The notes beneath the pieces were generated by a model. That model did no database searches, was not told the origin of the DNA, and saw only the letters and a program-made list of their open reading frames with translations. Below are positions 12,401 through 24,022 of a stretch of 64,000 nt of DNA, piece by piece. This DNA is from Bugulina stolonifera (taxonomy: Eukaryota; Bryozoa; Gymnolaemata; Cheilostomatida; Bugulidae), in assembly GCA_935421135.1 (NCBI GenBank), contig OW285196.1, positions 9,373,501-9,437,500 of the forward strand. Reading direction: 5' to 3'. A program made the translations under genes and the position numbers. How positions within the stretch are numbered: the stretch's first letter is position 1; every line of letters starts with the position of its first letter.

Positions 12401-15400
12401 TCAATACACATATGTTTATTAGGCTCTCCTGAAGTGAGGCTCACTAATTCTAAGCTCCAGCCATTACAAACAGAAATATCAGCACTTGGTGAGAAGGAGT
12501 ACATATGCACCTACACCGTCAATGATCCAGGTATGACAAGCTGTGACATGTGTGTGATAAGTTTATACTGGGAACTTGTATAATTTACTGAGTCCTAAGA
12601 TTACCTTTGCATTGTGTCTTGAGTGAATGTTTGTTATTTACATTCGTTTGACTGCTCATCTTTCTGGATGGTTTGGTTTACTACTGCATTTCATAAATAG
12701 ATTTAGAGATAAAAATCACTTGTCTGAATTTCTAGATATGATTTTTTATCACCTCTAGTCACATGTTGGATAAACAATCTGTTTTGTCACAGTAAGAGGT
12801 AACAGTATCAAGTTCTGTAATTTCAATTTCATCCATTTTAACATAAAATTCTCTCAGGGTGTAGCATTTCTTTTACAGGAATATATATGCTGCATGTTAG
12901 CTGGAATGGAAATAATCTTCAGGGATCCCCTTTCTCCGTCACAGCTCTGGACAAGACTTCAACTGTTTCCTCCCGAGGGTCAGGTAAATGTCAAATGGCA
13001 ATTGTTAAAGATGTGCTGACAGTTATCAATGGAACACTGGCACTTTATACCAATACATGTATGTTAGCAGTACTAAATACTCGTATGTGTGCATATTGAC
13101 CATCATTGTCATAATGTTTATAGAAGGACCAGATAAGATATCAGTTAGAGGTGATGGAATCCTTCCTGGAATACTAGCTAACTTCAACGGTACTTTCTAC
13201 ATTGACACTGAAGATGCAGGTAGAGGGGAGTGTGTGGTGAAGGTGCAGGGACCTAAAGGTATATACATGCACTCCTTAGATATTACTAGTTCAATGGTAT
13301 GTTATACAACAATCACATTCTCCAGGTTAGCCGCTTCTATTGGAGTTGCCTGACCTTCAACTTTGAGTAGACAACTCCCCAAGACTATACAAATAGTACA
13401 GTATATTGCCACTGACCTTCGATGACTAGTTACTATAATATTCTGTTCTAATCATGTTTCCATGCATGTACGTCTGCTGGTAGTTCCATCCATGTACGTC
13501 TGCTGGTAGTTCCATGCATGTACGTCTGCTGGTAGTTCCATGCATGTACGTCTGCTGGTAGTTCCATGCATGTACGTCTGCTGGTAGTTCCATGCATGTA
13601 CGTCTGCTGGTAGTTCCATGCATGTACGTCTGCTGGTAGTTCCATGCATGTACATCTGCTGGTAGTTCCATGCATGTACGTCTGCTGGTAGTTCCATGCA
13701 TGTACGTCTGCTGGTAGTTCCATACATGTACGTCTGCTGGTAGTTCCATGCATGTACGTCTGCTGGTAGTTCCGTGCATGTACGTCTGCTGGTAGTTCTA
13801 TGCATGTACGTTTGCTGGTAGTTCCATGCATGTACGTCTGCTGGTAGTTCCGTGCATGTACGTCTGCTGGTAGTTCTATGCATGTACGTCTGCTGGTAGT
13901 TCCATGCATGTACGTCTGCTGACAGCTCTATTCTGGTTCGTTATCTGCAGGAGATGTGAAGACAACTTCCTCACTGCAAGGGGCTAAGAAAAGGCTGATA
14001 CAGTGTAACTATAACCCTACGGAGATTGGCCTCTATGTGGTTAGAATCAGGTGGTCTGGACAGGATGTGGCCGGTAGTCCAATCAAAGTACACATATTTG
14101 ATACTTACGATGAGCTGGAGAGGTAAGAGTTTTAGAAAATGTGTCGGTGGGAGTTGTCCACCTCATTTACGGAAAATCTAGATCTTGAAATGCAGTCTGG
14201 TAGCAAGTGTTCCAGTCTACCTTACATATTTATTATCTCTAGAAATTATTTTATCTGCCCTTTTGTCATGAAAATACTTAACTATGGTACACTTTATTTA
14301 TTTCTATTTGCCCAACGGTGATTCAAAAGCACTTCCATTACTTGATGTCACAGTGATAGCTTATGTATACACACATTGTTAGTCTGTAATATTTGCATGT
14401 AATTAGATAACTGTAGACTGTAAGACTCTACTGTTGACTATTAAGCTGCATTTACACTACACCAACTCCGACACCAACTCCGTCTTTTCTGCCCAACTCC
14501 GGCAAAGTTGGTGTAGTGTAAACACAAAAGTCGGTGTCGGTGTTGGAGATCCCTATTGTCGGAGACGGAGTTGGAGCAACCCAACAGTGCTGGGTTACTC
14601 CGACAAGTCGGAGGGTATTGACCAATCAGAACTCAGTGTTTTAATCATAGCTAGCATCTGTTTTGCAAATCTAGGATTGGCTCTGGATTATTGATGATAA
14701 ACCTAAAGCTTTATTATGGGAAAAACCTTTCCTAGCACTAGCTATTCAAAGTGATACTTACAAAACTTTAATTTGAAGTACATGCATAATTTCCAATAGC
14801 TAAGGTTATAACTACCAGCCATTTCACAAATCTAGGATTAGCTGTTGATCATACATGTAGATGATAAATCCAAAGCTTTTTGCTTATTTGCTATAACCCC
14901 AGTACATGTACACTTGTACAAGCATGCTTGCTGATGTGGGTACTGGCAATTAATTGATTATGTGGTCAACAACTAGTTGGTATAGTGTAAACACATAGTT
15001 GGGAGTCGGAGTCGGTGTTGGTGTTGGAGGTTGGAGTTGGTGACGGAGTTGGTGTTGGAGTTGGTGTAGTGTAAACGCACCTTTAGTCTCGACTTTTCTC
15101 ACTCAGCTGGAATGGAAGCAATCATCAGTAGTCTCCTCCTTTCTTTCACGACTCTGGATAAACCATCAACTGTGTTACCTGAATCCTGTGTTGTATTCTA
15201 GGTTTAAGAATTCTGGTGAGATATCAATGTACATGCCTGATGATGATGAATCCATACACTCCAGCATTCTTCCAACATACCTAGTAAACAGTAGTAAGAG
15301 AGCTAAGTCTGTACCTTATAACAGAGGGGCTCGTCCGGTTCAGCCCGTTGCCCAGAGGTCATATACGGCTGGTCCTAGGGCTCTTCCCCAGCCCGCTCCC

Positions 15401-15505
15401 ATCAAGTCAACATCTTGGAAGAAATCTTTCTTTGTGGTTAAAGAGAATGGACCAGAATTTACTCCAGCTCCTGCTCAGAGGTCTGTTTTCATAGCCGATA
15501 GATGA
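9452..15505 (+). CDS. Filamin-type immunoglobulin-repeat protein, C-terminal part
   Basis: Ten exons with consistent phases: 9452-9595, 10311-10445, 10772-10918, 11248-11416, 11551-11693, 12423-12530, 12879-12983, 13124-13258, 13951-14122, 15202-15505 (TGA). About 519 residues are visible. They form roughly four filamin-type Ig repeats, recognisable by GSGL/GDGI starts, Y.V.Y.P...G.Y.I.I.W cores and the GSPF or GSPI signature closing repeats (EGSPFHP, QGSPFSV, AGSPIKV). Filamins crosslink actin and scaffold receptors. No actin-binding calponin-homology domains are seen, and the last exon encodes a proline- and serine-rich tail of about 100 residues instead of a recognisable dimerisation repeat. 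Either the 5' exons lie before the window, across an intron of over 9 kb, or translation begins near 9430, where an ATG precedes the exon in frame. A polyadenylation signal AATAAA lies at 16006-16011. It converges on the ankyrin-caspase gene. Confidence 0.88.
9621..9669. repeat. Short hairpin MITE-like element
   Basis: GGAGTTGTCTACCC at the left is inverted as GGGTGGACAACTCC at the right, with a 21-base loop, inside the first visible filamin intron. A similar hairpin of about 38 bases with GGAGTTGCC/GACAACTCC ends lies at 13342-13379. The termini resemble the AGTTGTCCTCTC motif of the hairpin elements at 34.3, 35.5, 44.9 and 47.4 kb. Confidence 0.55.
11757..12310. repeat. 14-bp minisatellite in filamin intron
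   Basis: A tandem array of CAGTAGCTAGTAGT and variants (CGG for CAG, AAATAG for CAGTAG, CCTAT for GCTAG) fills most of the intron between exons 11551-11693 and 12423-12530. Variant units recur in blocks, which suggests internal duplication. Confidence 0.95.
13461..13920. repeat. 26-bp minisatellite in filamin intron
   Basis: About 17-18 copies of a 26-base unit containing CATGTACGTCTGCTGGTAG lie between filamin exons 13124-13258 and 13951-14122. The unit is highly homogeneous, with a handful of single-base variants. It has no stop in three minus-strand frames and so makes long spurious reading frames. Confidence 0.96.
14441..15084. mobile_element. MITE with CATTTACACTACACCAACTC-type inverted ends
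   Basis: The left end reads GCTGCATTTACACTACACC and the right end, inverted, reads GGTGCGTTTACACTACACC, each followed by runs of CCAACTCCGACACCAACTCC. Internal inverted copies of the same motif occur near 14509-14560 and 14975-15020. The element is about 640 bases and has no transposase frame. It lies in the last filamin intron. The target-site duplication is not clear. Confidence 0.75.
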
Positions 15506-16697
15506 GAACCCTGATTGCTCGTATTCCAATATAATGGCTTATATCTCTATATCATTATTATAATAGTTGCCATTCTCAATATTATATAGTGTATTTATCT
15601 ATCTATTTGCAAGCAACTTTAGCCATTACTTGGAAAAATATTTATTCTAATATTATTATGATTTAAACAGAATTAGCCAATCATGATTCAGGTTCTATTT
15701 CACTACTATCTTCACAGCCAATAGAAATAAATATGGGAGATGAAGCTTTTCTTAGTAATGCGTACATAACATTATACACAATATGTACTTTATTGTTATA
15801 TAAAACTAAACTCGTAGAGAATTTATATACATTTATCATTTTATTTTTAACGTAACTTTAGCTCTATGGACCTTTATTATCACTATTCGTTTAGCATACA
15901 TTGTGCTGTGTATAACATTCCAATATATTTTATTATGAAAATACAGTTAATTTGCTTATCTTTGTCATACTGCAGGTCAAGTTTAAAACTCCCTATGCTA
16001 AACTGAATAAACAATCATGACTTGTACATTGTATACTGTTCACGCAGATACAAGTCAAACTAGGGATTTTGATAGTGAGTCTCCTTATGTGGTATATAGA
16101 TCTAGGGGAGTAATAAAATAAGTTTAGTTCACATGACGAAAAATTCTTGGTGACCAGTCAAATCATATTACAATATAAAGGATTGTCTTCTCTTAGAATG
16201 AACTCCATACAAATGTGCACATAGAGTACAAAAACCAATATTAAGTTACAACAGCGTTTGGATAAACCTAAAATATAAGTCATGCTTCAAACACTAGTTT
16301 GAGTAGATAGGAAAGCAGGCCGAGGTGAAGGTCACCAGATAATTGCTGTACAGCTGTGAGACTGGAGCTTCTCATCACTTTGGGTAGAAGTACAAAAATT
16401 TACAAAATGCAAAATACAAAAACCTGTTGTCATGCTTGACCCAAAAACAGTTTGTGCATATAGAAAGTTGTCATTTTTCCAATCATCTCAGAAGCATTGA
16501 GAGATGGATACTTGTAAGCAGAGTGGCATTAGGCGAGGTGATCGTAATATTAGGTAGGTGATCGTGATATTAGGTAGGTGATCGAATAGCGTTGAGCTAT
16601 TGTTTAGTTGAAAGCCAACTTGATATCTCAAAATAAGAACTCTGGCAAAGATGAGTGACTCAGAAGTGATACACCAAGCAATAGTTGAGTTGATTCT
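15506..16697. other. Convergent 3' intergenic region
   Basis: Contains the 3' ends of the filamin-type gene and of the ankyrin-caspase gene. A near-perfect 20-base unit (GGTGATCGTAATATTAGGTA with variants) is repeated three times at about 16535-16585. No gene is visible. Confidence 0.6.
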
Positions 16698-19600
16698 CTA
16701 ACTGTCACGATTTCTAACTGGATAGACCTGTAGGACCACAGGCTTGCTGTCTTTATTAACCATGTAGCAGTAGTTCATATACTGGGTGAATTCTGACCTC
16801 TCCCGAGCTATGCCCGACACGTCTGTGAACAATGTAATTAGCTCTACTGACTGATAAGCTGAACCAATCTCCCTTTTTGTTCTGCACTTCTGAGGAGACA
16901 ACTCACTGGTTGAAGTTGCTGTAGAGCTACCAATGTGAGACTTACTAGTGTTAGTTACATGACCACTGGGTAAGGCGACTGTCACACAAGGTGGTACATC
17001 CTCATCAACATCTGAGCTGTCGTCACACCCGATGTTGATGTCGGACATAAAGCTTGATAAGCTTTCATCTCTGTGAAGCATAGATGCGGTCTTTGTGAGG
17101 TCATCTAGATACGAGCAGTATGTCTCAAACATCAATCCTCTCTGTGCTCTAAAACATGGTTGCATGTTCTATACAATTTGCCACATACATGTAGCTCCTA
17201 TTTGATTAAGTGTAGGTCTACATGTATGCCTATTTAAGCCTATTTAATCCAAGTTGTCTGCAGTCTTCTTCTGTACATATCGCTACTCAGATTTTGTTAG
17301 ACTTACGGACCAATTGTACTGTCGTTGGATATTTTCTACATACCCATCTATGATTACGTGTCATTATTAGGTAGCCAAATGGATAGCCAAATGACATCTT
17401 TACAATTAGACTTGAATGTAAGCTGTAACATCTGAATACACTATTCACTATAGCCAACATCTGTTAGAATGGACAACTAGTTTCAAAATTTTTGTAACAT
17501 TCTACATGTACAGATCGATCAGCAGTCAACGTCATGTCAATAATTGACAATAAGGTTTTTGACTATGAGGCACAAGAAATGTGCTACAGTGTATACATGT
17601 ACATATAGTCGTAAGTAATTACTTGCTATCTGGAAGGGTCGAAAAGCAGATATAAGTGTCCACTTGCAATGTGAGAGGACGTAGAGGGTGTATTGACCAT
17701 TCCCTCTCCTTTTCACCAACATCCAGCTCTCTCCTGATTAGATTAAATGACGTAGACTCGTACAGAGTTGGTAGTACTGTACATTCCCATGCTTGTCTAG
17801 TTCTGTTACTGCGAGGTTGACCAAGTTTCCCACGACAGAAAGAGAGAAATAATATCTACAATGAGCAATTACTTTAGCGGAACATTTCAATTTAGATCAC
17901 AATCCTCAGCATACATAGTAATGTTATCAGAAGTGTACAGCGTAACAACCCTGATACTTGGGAACATAACTACCTGCCGTGTATTGGCTACAACACATAG
18001 GGATGTTACTATTTTGGCTAACTTGCCTTTGGTATTCCCTTCAGCATGTGGTGATCCAGCTTATTTACTAAATCCTGTACAGAACAGACAGACTCTTTAT
18101 CGTTCCCACAGATGTTCCCATTCATATCTCCATGAGCCATCAGAGCGAGTGCTAATACTTCGCCATGGTCAGATGATTCAGCAAACTCACCAGTTACTTG
18201 CAGCATTTCATTGGCAGTTAGATCATATTTTACCAAAACCTTAAACAGAGGATTGAGAGTGTGAATATTATATTAAACATATCATACTGCATTTATTATT
18301 GTCTCAGGTCTCTATTGTTCGTGTTTGTATTCAATGATAGAGACAGCAACTGATAGAAAGAACAAAACTACGGTAGTGATAATGGAATGATCGTCAATAC
18401 AATAATAGGTAGGTCTTGGATAAGATATCACGCTATTTTTAGCCTAATAAATAATACAAGAGAAAATAATAAAGTAGCACAGATAATAATGGAGAGTATG
18501 TCTACATTGTACTATGTAATAACGCAGTTTTCTGGAAATTATCAATTTAGTTTCACCTGGAATTGAAGTTGATACTCGAGTAGTTTCTTGGCATTCCTCA
18601 ACTCTTTCTCCCATCCATCTCTGTTGCGACAGTTACAGATAATCAACGCCTTCTTCTCTGTGACAGTATGAGCTGCAGACCTGGGCCTTGCTTTAGCAGA
18701 GCTACACCTTTTACCCAGTGTAGAATCAACTCTTACATGCACCACACCTCCACTATCTCTAAGGTCATCTACCAAGTTATCTATACTTGTGAGCACCTGC
18801 TTCTGACTCTCTCTGAAATGACACAAACTTGCATAGCTCAGGGGAAACAGCAATAGTCAGCAATTGGTTTACTCTAACAACACTATAATATCATAGCAAT
18901 GTTGATAATGCTCTGCCCGCATAATCTTAACAAAAGAAATTGTGTGAATATTTTGATTTCATCACCATAGGTTGCTATACTGAAATAACGATGGAGCATC
19001 ATTGGCGAAGCAGGAAATATTGACTGAGCACTTTGTACTCCAAAGCAAATGCGGTTCACAATAACTGATGGAATATCATAATCTATACCTCAGCCCTTTA
19101 CTGAGCAGCCTCTGAGTTTGGTATTACCTGTAGCCATGCCACTGAGCAAAAGTAGCTGTGACGATCATGAAGTCAGGTCCAGGTGGTATGACATATGTCT
19201 GGTTACCATTCTCGTGTTGCATTTCCTCAATTACAATGACCTACTAACAAGTTAAGTGAACAATGACTAAACATTCATCTAGACAGTTTGAAGACTTCAA
19301 TCATGGAAATATCAACATCATTATATAACTTAAAAATAATTCCTCTGGCGAATAAAATTGGAACATCCAATGAGGGGCTAACAGTAATCTTGGAAATTTC
19401 TGTTCTAGAAAGCCTCTAAGTAACAGTTCTTGGAGAAATCCATTCCTGGTTCTTAAAACTATTTTTACTATTTTAAACATATTATCCATTTTATTATCAT
19501 AAGAAACCAATGTCTATGCTGCAGGCACCAACCTTTGGCTTCCCATGGTATTCTGCAATGTCCATACTGTTTGCAGTCTTCTGGAGGTTTATTCTGTTCT

Positions 19601-21964
19601 CTGGGATTTTGAGCTGATCTGAGGTGACATGCAGCCATAACATAGGCTTGACTTGAGAGGCAGCACTGACAGTATCAAATTCACTTTCACCAACTGAAGC
19701 TTCTCCCTGAAGTTGTGATTAGGAAAACTATGTTAATAGTTCTATCAGTGAGTGTAATTTTATATCGGCATATTACTGTACAGTAATAAAAAACATGTAC
19801 CGGGCCAGAGTGACTGAAACTATTTTACATGTATTATAATATTGCTAGCTATTAAATAGATGACGTTGTTTTAAAATATCGATGCCAAGAATTTAAAAAT
19901 ATAGAATTTAAATTTGAGTGGTCATCCTAACTTAGATCTGCTGCAAATTATGATGTAACTGATAACGTTAACATATTATTATACATACTATGTTTTACAA
20001 ACATTGTTTTAAACAAAATAGATAGCAACATATTAGGACCGACTCACTATTAGCTCATCTTTGTCACATACAGATATGTGTCAAAGATAGATTATACAGA
20101 GTTTACAGAACACAGAGAATGGCTCATATCAGTGAGCATAATCCATGTAACTGTTGTTATGTACCATTCTCCAAATGTGCCAGCATTCCGGGCACGGTTG
20201 GAGCCAACTGGCCAAACTCAGCTGAAACTCTGAATGATTTTGCCAATCCTAACTACCATGTAGTCATTATTAGGCTAGTTTTAGATTATTTTAAAGCCTG
20301 ACATCATATTAATATAAGCAGACATTCATACTCACTTGATACAACAAAAGACGAGGCTGTGTAGAAGTTAAGACCATCGCTGCAAGTCTATAACTACGAA
20401 AATAGTAGGATTCTGTTAGGGAGTACTCATTCAGTGCATACTTTAGCACTCTCCTCATGTCTTCGTTAGCTTGTACAAAGTCCAACGGAAATATTAATTC
20501 CGGGGTTTTTGACCCATATCGTTTTCCAAAAGTTTGAAATCTTGTTATATATTGGTGCTTGCTTTTGCCCATACGTTCACAAAGAATATTTTGAAGGAAG
20601 AAACGTTCATAGAATTTTGGTCTGTGGACAATGGTTCTGCAGTTAGTACCCCTCTTGTTTACTTGACTGACCAGCAGCTTTCTCACAGACAGTGGAATCT
20701 TCATTATGAGGGTGGCAAATAGCTGTGTTGAGAATCGCGCAGCTATATAATTGAGGAGGGTGTTATTATATCTATCTGGTAGTATTAGCTGATCAATATC
20801 AACGTATGTTATATATTCAGCTAGTATATCATATAACGCATTGATGTATGGGGAAATTGCTGCCAGGTGGAAGATTGTTTGATCAAATGCATTCCTATCT
20901 GCCAGGATCCTTTTCATTACATCGGGTTCACCGAGATAGGCTGCTTCCAGGTATTCCAAGCAGTATTCCATAGTTTGGCAATTGCCTTCCTTCGCAGCTG
21001 TCATTGCCACGGAGTTTCCAGAATGATCTTCTGCTAAAAGGTACCCCACGCTGTCCTTCACTGATTCAACTAATACTTCTGCAATTTGGGCATTAACGGC
21101 ACAATGAAGGGCTGTTCTACCATCTTCTGAACAGCTCTGTAGAAGCTCTTCTTTAAGGGCTGAGAAACTACACAAATATTGTACAACATATAGTCTACCA
21201 AATAGAGCAGAAGTGTGAAGTACTGTATAGCCACTCATATCTTTCTGTAAAATGTAAGCAAATCTTTCCTCTACTGGTATACGAGCAATAATTGACTGGG
21301 CCAGCTGTTCATTTTTAGCACCATGTAAAACTGTTCCATGAAATATGTCTTTCTCTGTCAGCAAATAATCTCCTGACTTGTTGATCAAATATTCTGCCAA
21401 CTCCGTGTTTCCATGTTTTACTTCTTCAATGTAGTGTGCCACTGACTGTCCATTTGAGTTACGGATGGAAAGCAGCTCTTGTTGCTTTTCTGTAGACTCG
21501 ATATAGTCTATGAGTAAAGCAGCCACATGCTTGTTTTTTGCACGAAGTAGAAGAGTGAATCCATGTACATCTTGTGAAAATAACAATTTTTCTGGGAACC
21601 TCAGCTTCATCAAGTATTTGATCACATCTGTTCTGCCCAACAAGGTTGATGCATTTAGCAAAGCTTCGACTTTTTCCAAGTACACCCACAAAGATCTCCC
21701 TACTTCTCCAGTGTTATTATCTTCTAGCATTGATTGTTTTTCGGGATTAATCGTACTATGATCATCTTGATTGAAGTGAAATAAATCAATCAGTCTTTCA
21801 GCAAAGCTTTGGTTGAATGCAGCTAAGCTCGGTTCTTCACTGATTGGTGCAGCTTTCAGAAGAATTTGAGAAAGTGTGGAGATGTCATTTCCTTTTACTG
21901 CTCTATGCAGAGAACATTGCCTAAGCTGTTCACTTTCTCTTACTAGCATGTACTCACTCTCCAT
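16698..21964 (-). CDS. Ankyrin-repeat protein with tandem pseudo-caspase and caspase domains
   Basis: Seven exons encode 1022 residues: 21964-20336, 19706-19533, 19240-19128, 18812-18557, 18239-18027, 17855-17623, 17148-16698 (TAG). Every junction keeps frame. Residues 1-543 are ankyrin-like repeats (for example GYTVLHTSALFGRLYVVQYL near 243, DGRTALHCAVNAQIAEVL near 281). Residues about 690-1022 form a caspase: R703 in NRDG, catalytic His760 in LMAHGD, catalytic Cys802 in FLSFCRG (usual QACRG), then the small-subunit strand YICFSTLPDS with R876. Residues about 510-675 look like a second, degenerate caspase domain: a possible His569, GKPK at 598-601, VIVIEEM where M608 replaces the cysteine, and DFMIVTATF with R639. 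Such an arrangement recalls caspase-8/c-FLIP, where an inactive domain tunes an active one; here both would be in one chain. Intron 5 has a GC donor (AAAG|GCAAGT). A role in cell death or immune signalling is inferred. Confidence 0.88.
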
Positions 21965-24014
21965 ATTATTCTCTCTCAGTCACCATGAGGCTAGTGTCAA
22001 AGATGAATCTAAATAGAATGTGATTTCTCCTTGGGTGTACACATATAATAACATTTCTCCTGAGCAGTGATAACTAGAGAGTGCGACTTGGATAACAGCA
22101 TTTACTATGTAAATAGCGTAGATAATGAGGGTGTTGGTTGTCTACTCATGAAATAGGGTTACAACTGTGTGTAACATAATGAGTGCATCGGGTTTAATCA
22201 CATTATTAAACTAATGCAAATTAAAACCTGCAAAAAACTAAGCACTCCTAAGTTTCCAATGCTTTTTGTAAACTCGAAAAGAAATCAGCTGACCTCTTCA
22301 ATGTTTGCTTTAGTAATCTTTGTTCGAATAGAGAAGGACACCCCCTAGATTTACGTATTACTTACTAATTTTAGCTCCACCACTTGCTCATCATATCAAC
22401 TAATTATTATCAAAGTGGTGTTGCACTACTTTGGTTATTAGGCTATAGCCCACATTGCATAACACCATGATGACCATAACCAATCAGGGAGCATCAATTC
22501 AATTAGTGGGTTTCCATAGATTAAACTCAGTGCAGTTCAACTTCAACTCGAGCTATGGAATGGTAAAGCTTCCCCTATTTAGCAACTCTGAACAGTGAAT
22601 AGTTTCGTACGCAGTCACGTGACCTAGCTATATTCGTGGGAGCCTAACTATAGCCTACTAGCCAAGTGGAGGGGTCAACAAGGTCAAAATTTTGAAGTAG
22701 TAAGCTATGGTCAGACCAACCAAAGGCTTTCTTGAAGTCAAACATTGTAATCATTGTTTGGCATTCGGCTAGTCAGGAAACAATGCATGCAGGATCCGAG
22801 TTCGGCCCGATGGGTCGGGCAAAGGATGTGATGTAGGTATAGTAATGATGCTCAATTACAAAATTATAGGCTACAGAAGTCGGCTTTCGGCCTTATAGAA
22901 ATTCAAGCACAACTAGTTACAAAGTAGCTAATACTTTATACACATAATATGTACAAATATACGAATCATGCAACAATGAGATTGTCCGAAATCGCCACAA
23001 TACTCCCAGTTTTGCATCTCGACATTCCACATTCCGCGTCAGATAGCCGTTACAATAGCGCATAGTCATCTGAACCAGAATTATATTGTATGTTAGTAGT
23101 TTATATTTTGGTGCCGTAGTAATAAAGCGTCACTAATTGGATCGAGGTACCCCCAATAGGAACACCAGATTACAGTGCAAGATAGCAAAACTCCTTGTCC
23201 AATAGGGACCACGTCGATTGCAGGGAGGAGAAGGATGGTTTTTGGCCAAAGTCAAAGTGAATTTGTCTTCCTCAATTTATACTTGTATTCTCATCATACA
23301 TTGCGTAATTACTCTTATACAGTGTACTTGCCTTACATTGTGTACATATGCTTGTACTTACTAATAATGGTCTTATATTGTGCATTCACCTTATATTGAT
23401 TGTAACTCATTGAATACTTGATGAAAATCCTACCTGTATACCTGGTTGTATAGGGCATCGGCCCTTCTACATAGTTGCAATTGTACCATTTATGTATCTA
23501 CATTACTATACGAGTTTCTTGTATATGACCGAACCTAAAGGGGTCTAACGTCGTACCTTCCACCCTATTGTTGCACAATACTTTGTGCCGATACTCTATC
23601 GTACCTTAACGGAAGTTTTCACCGGAAATGTGAAACTATATTAGGCGGTTACTTTTCATGTATTAGTTCATTTGTTGCTTGGACTCCAAATAAGACACAT
23701 CTGTACAGAAGAATACTGAGGCGTCTTTTCTAGAATAGCATAGTTCCTGCAGCTCTCGGTCCCATTGGACCTTGAAGTCTGAATTGACTAAACTAGCCTA
23801 GACCATAATCATGCAAGCAATCTATAAGCAATAACTCAGGCCCTATGGGTCGTACACACAACTCAGTTCAATAATCTGCCATACAATCACTGCTCAGTCT
23901 TTTATGTAACTAGAAGTAGGTCTAGCCGACAACTCCTAGACCTTTCTCGCACCCGTACTATCATCGGTACTCGTGTGTTGCATTACATAATTTTACTGTC
24001 GTCTGTCTACATGT
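21965..24014. other. Intergenic region upstream of ankyrin-caspase gene
   Basis: Holds the presumed promoter of the minus-strand ankyrin-caspase gene next to 21965. No further gene is supported; frames are under 75 codons. Short GGGTCGG and GGCCTTATA-rich stretches near 22800-22910 and 23400-23560 may be mobile-element remnants, but no ends could be defined. Confidence 0.45.
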
Positions 24015-24022
24015 GTTATAAC

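Noticed and set aside
13426..13909. Three minus-strand frames of 117-153 codons
   Set aside because: They are the 26-base intronic minisatellite of the filamin-type gene.
17861..18244. 127-codon plus-strand frame
   Set aside because: It is the antisense shadow of the caspase exon 18239-18027 and its adjacent intron.
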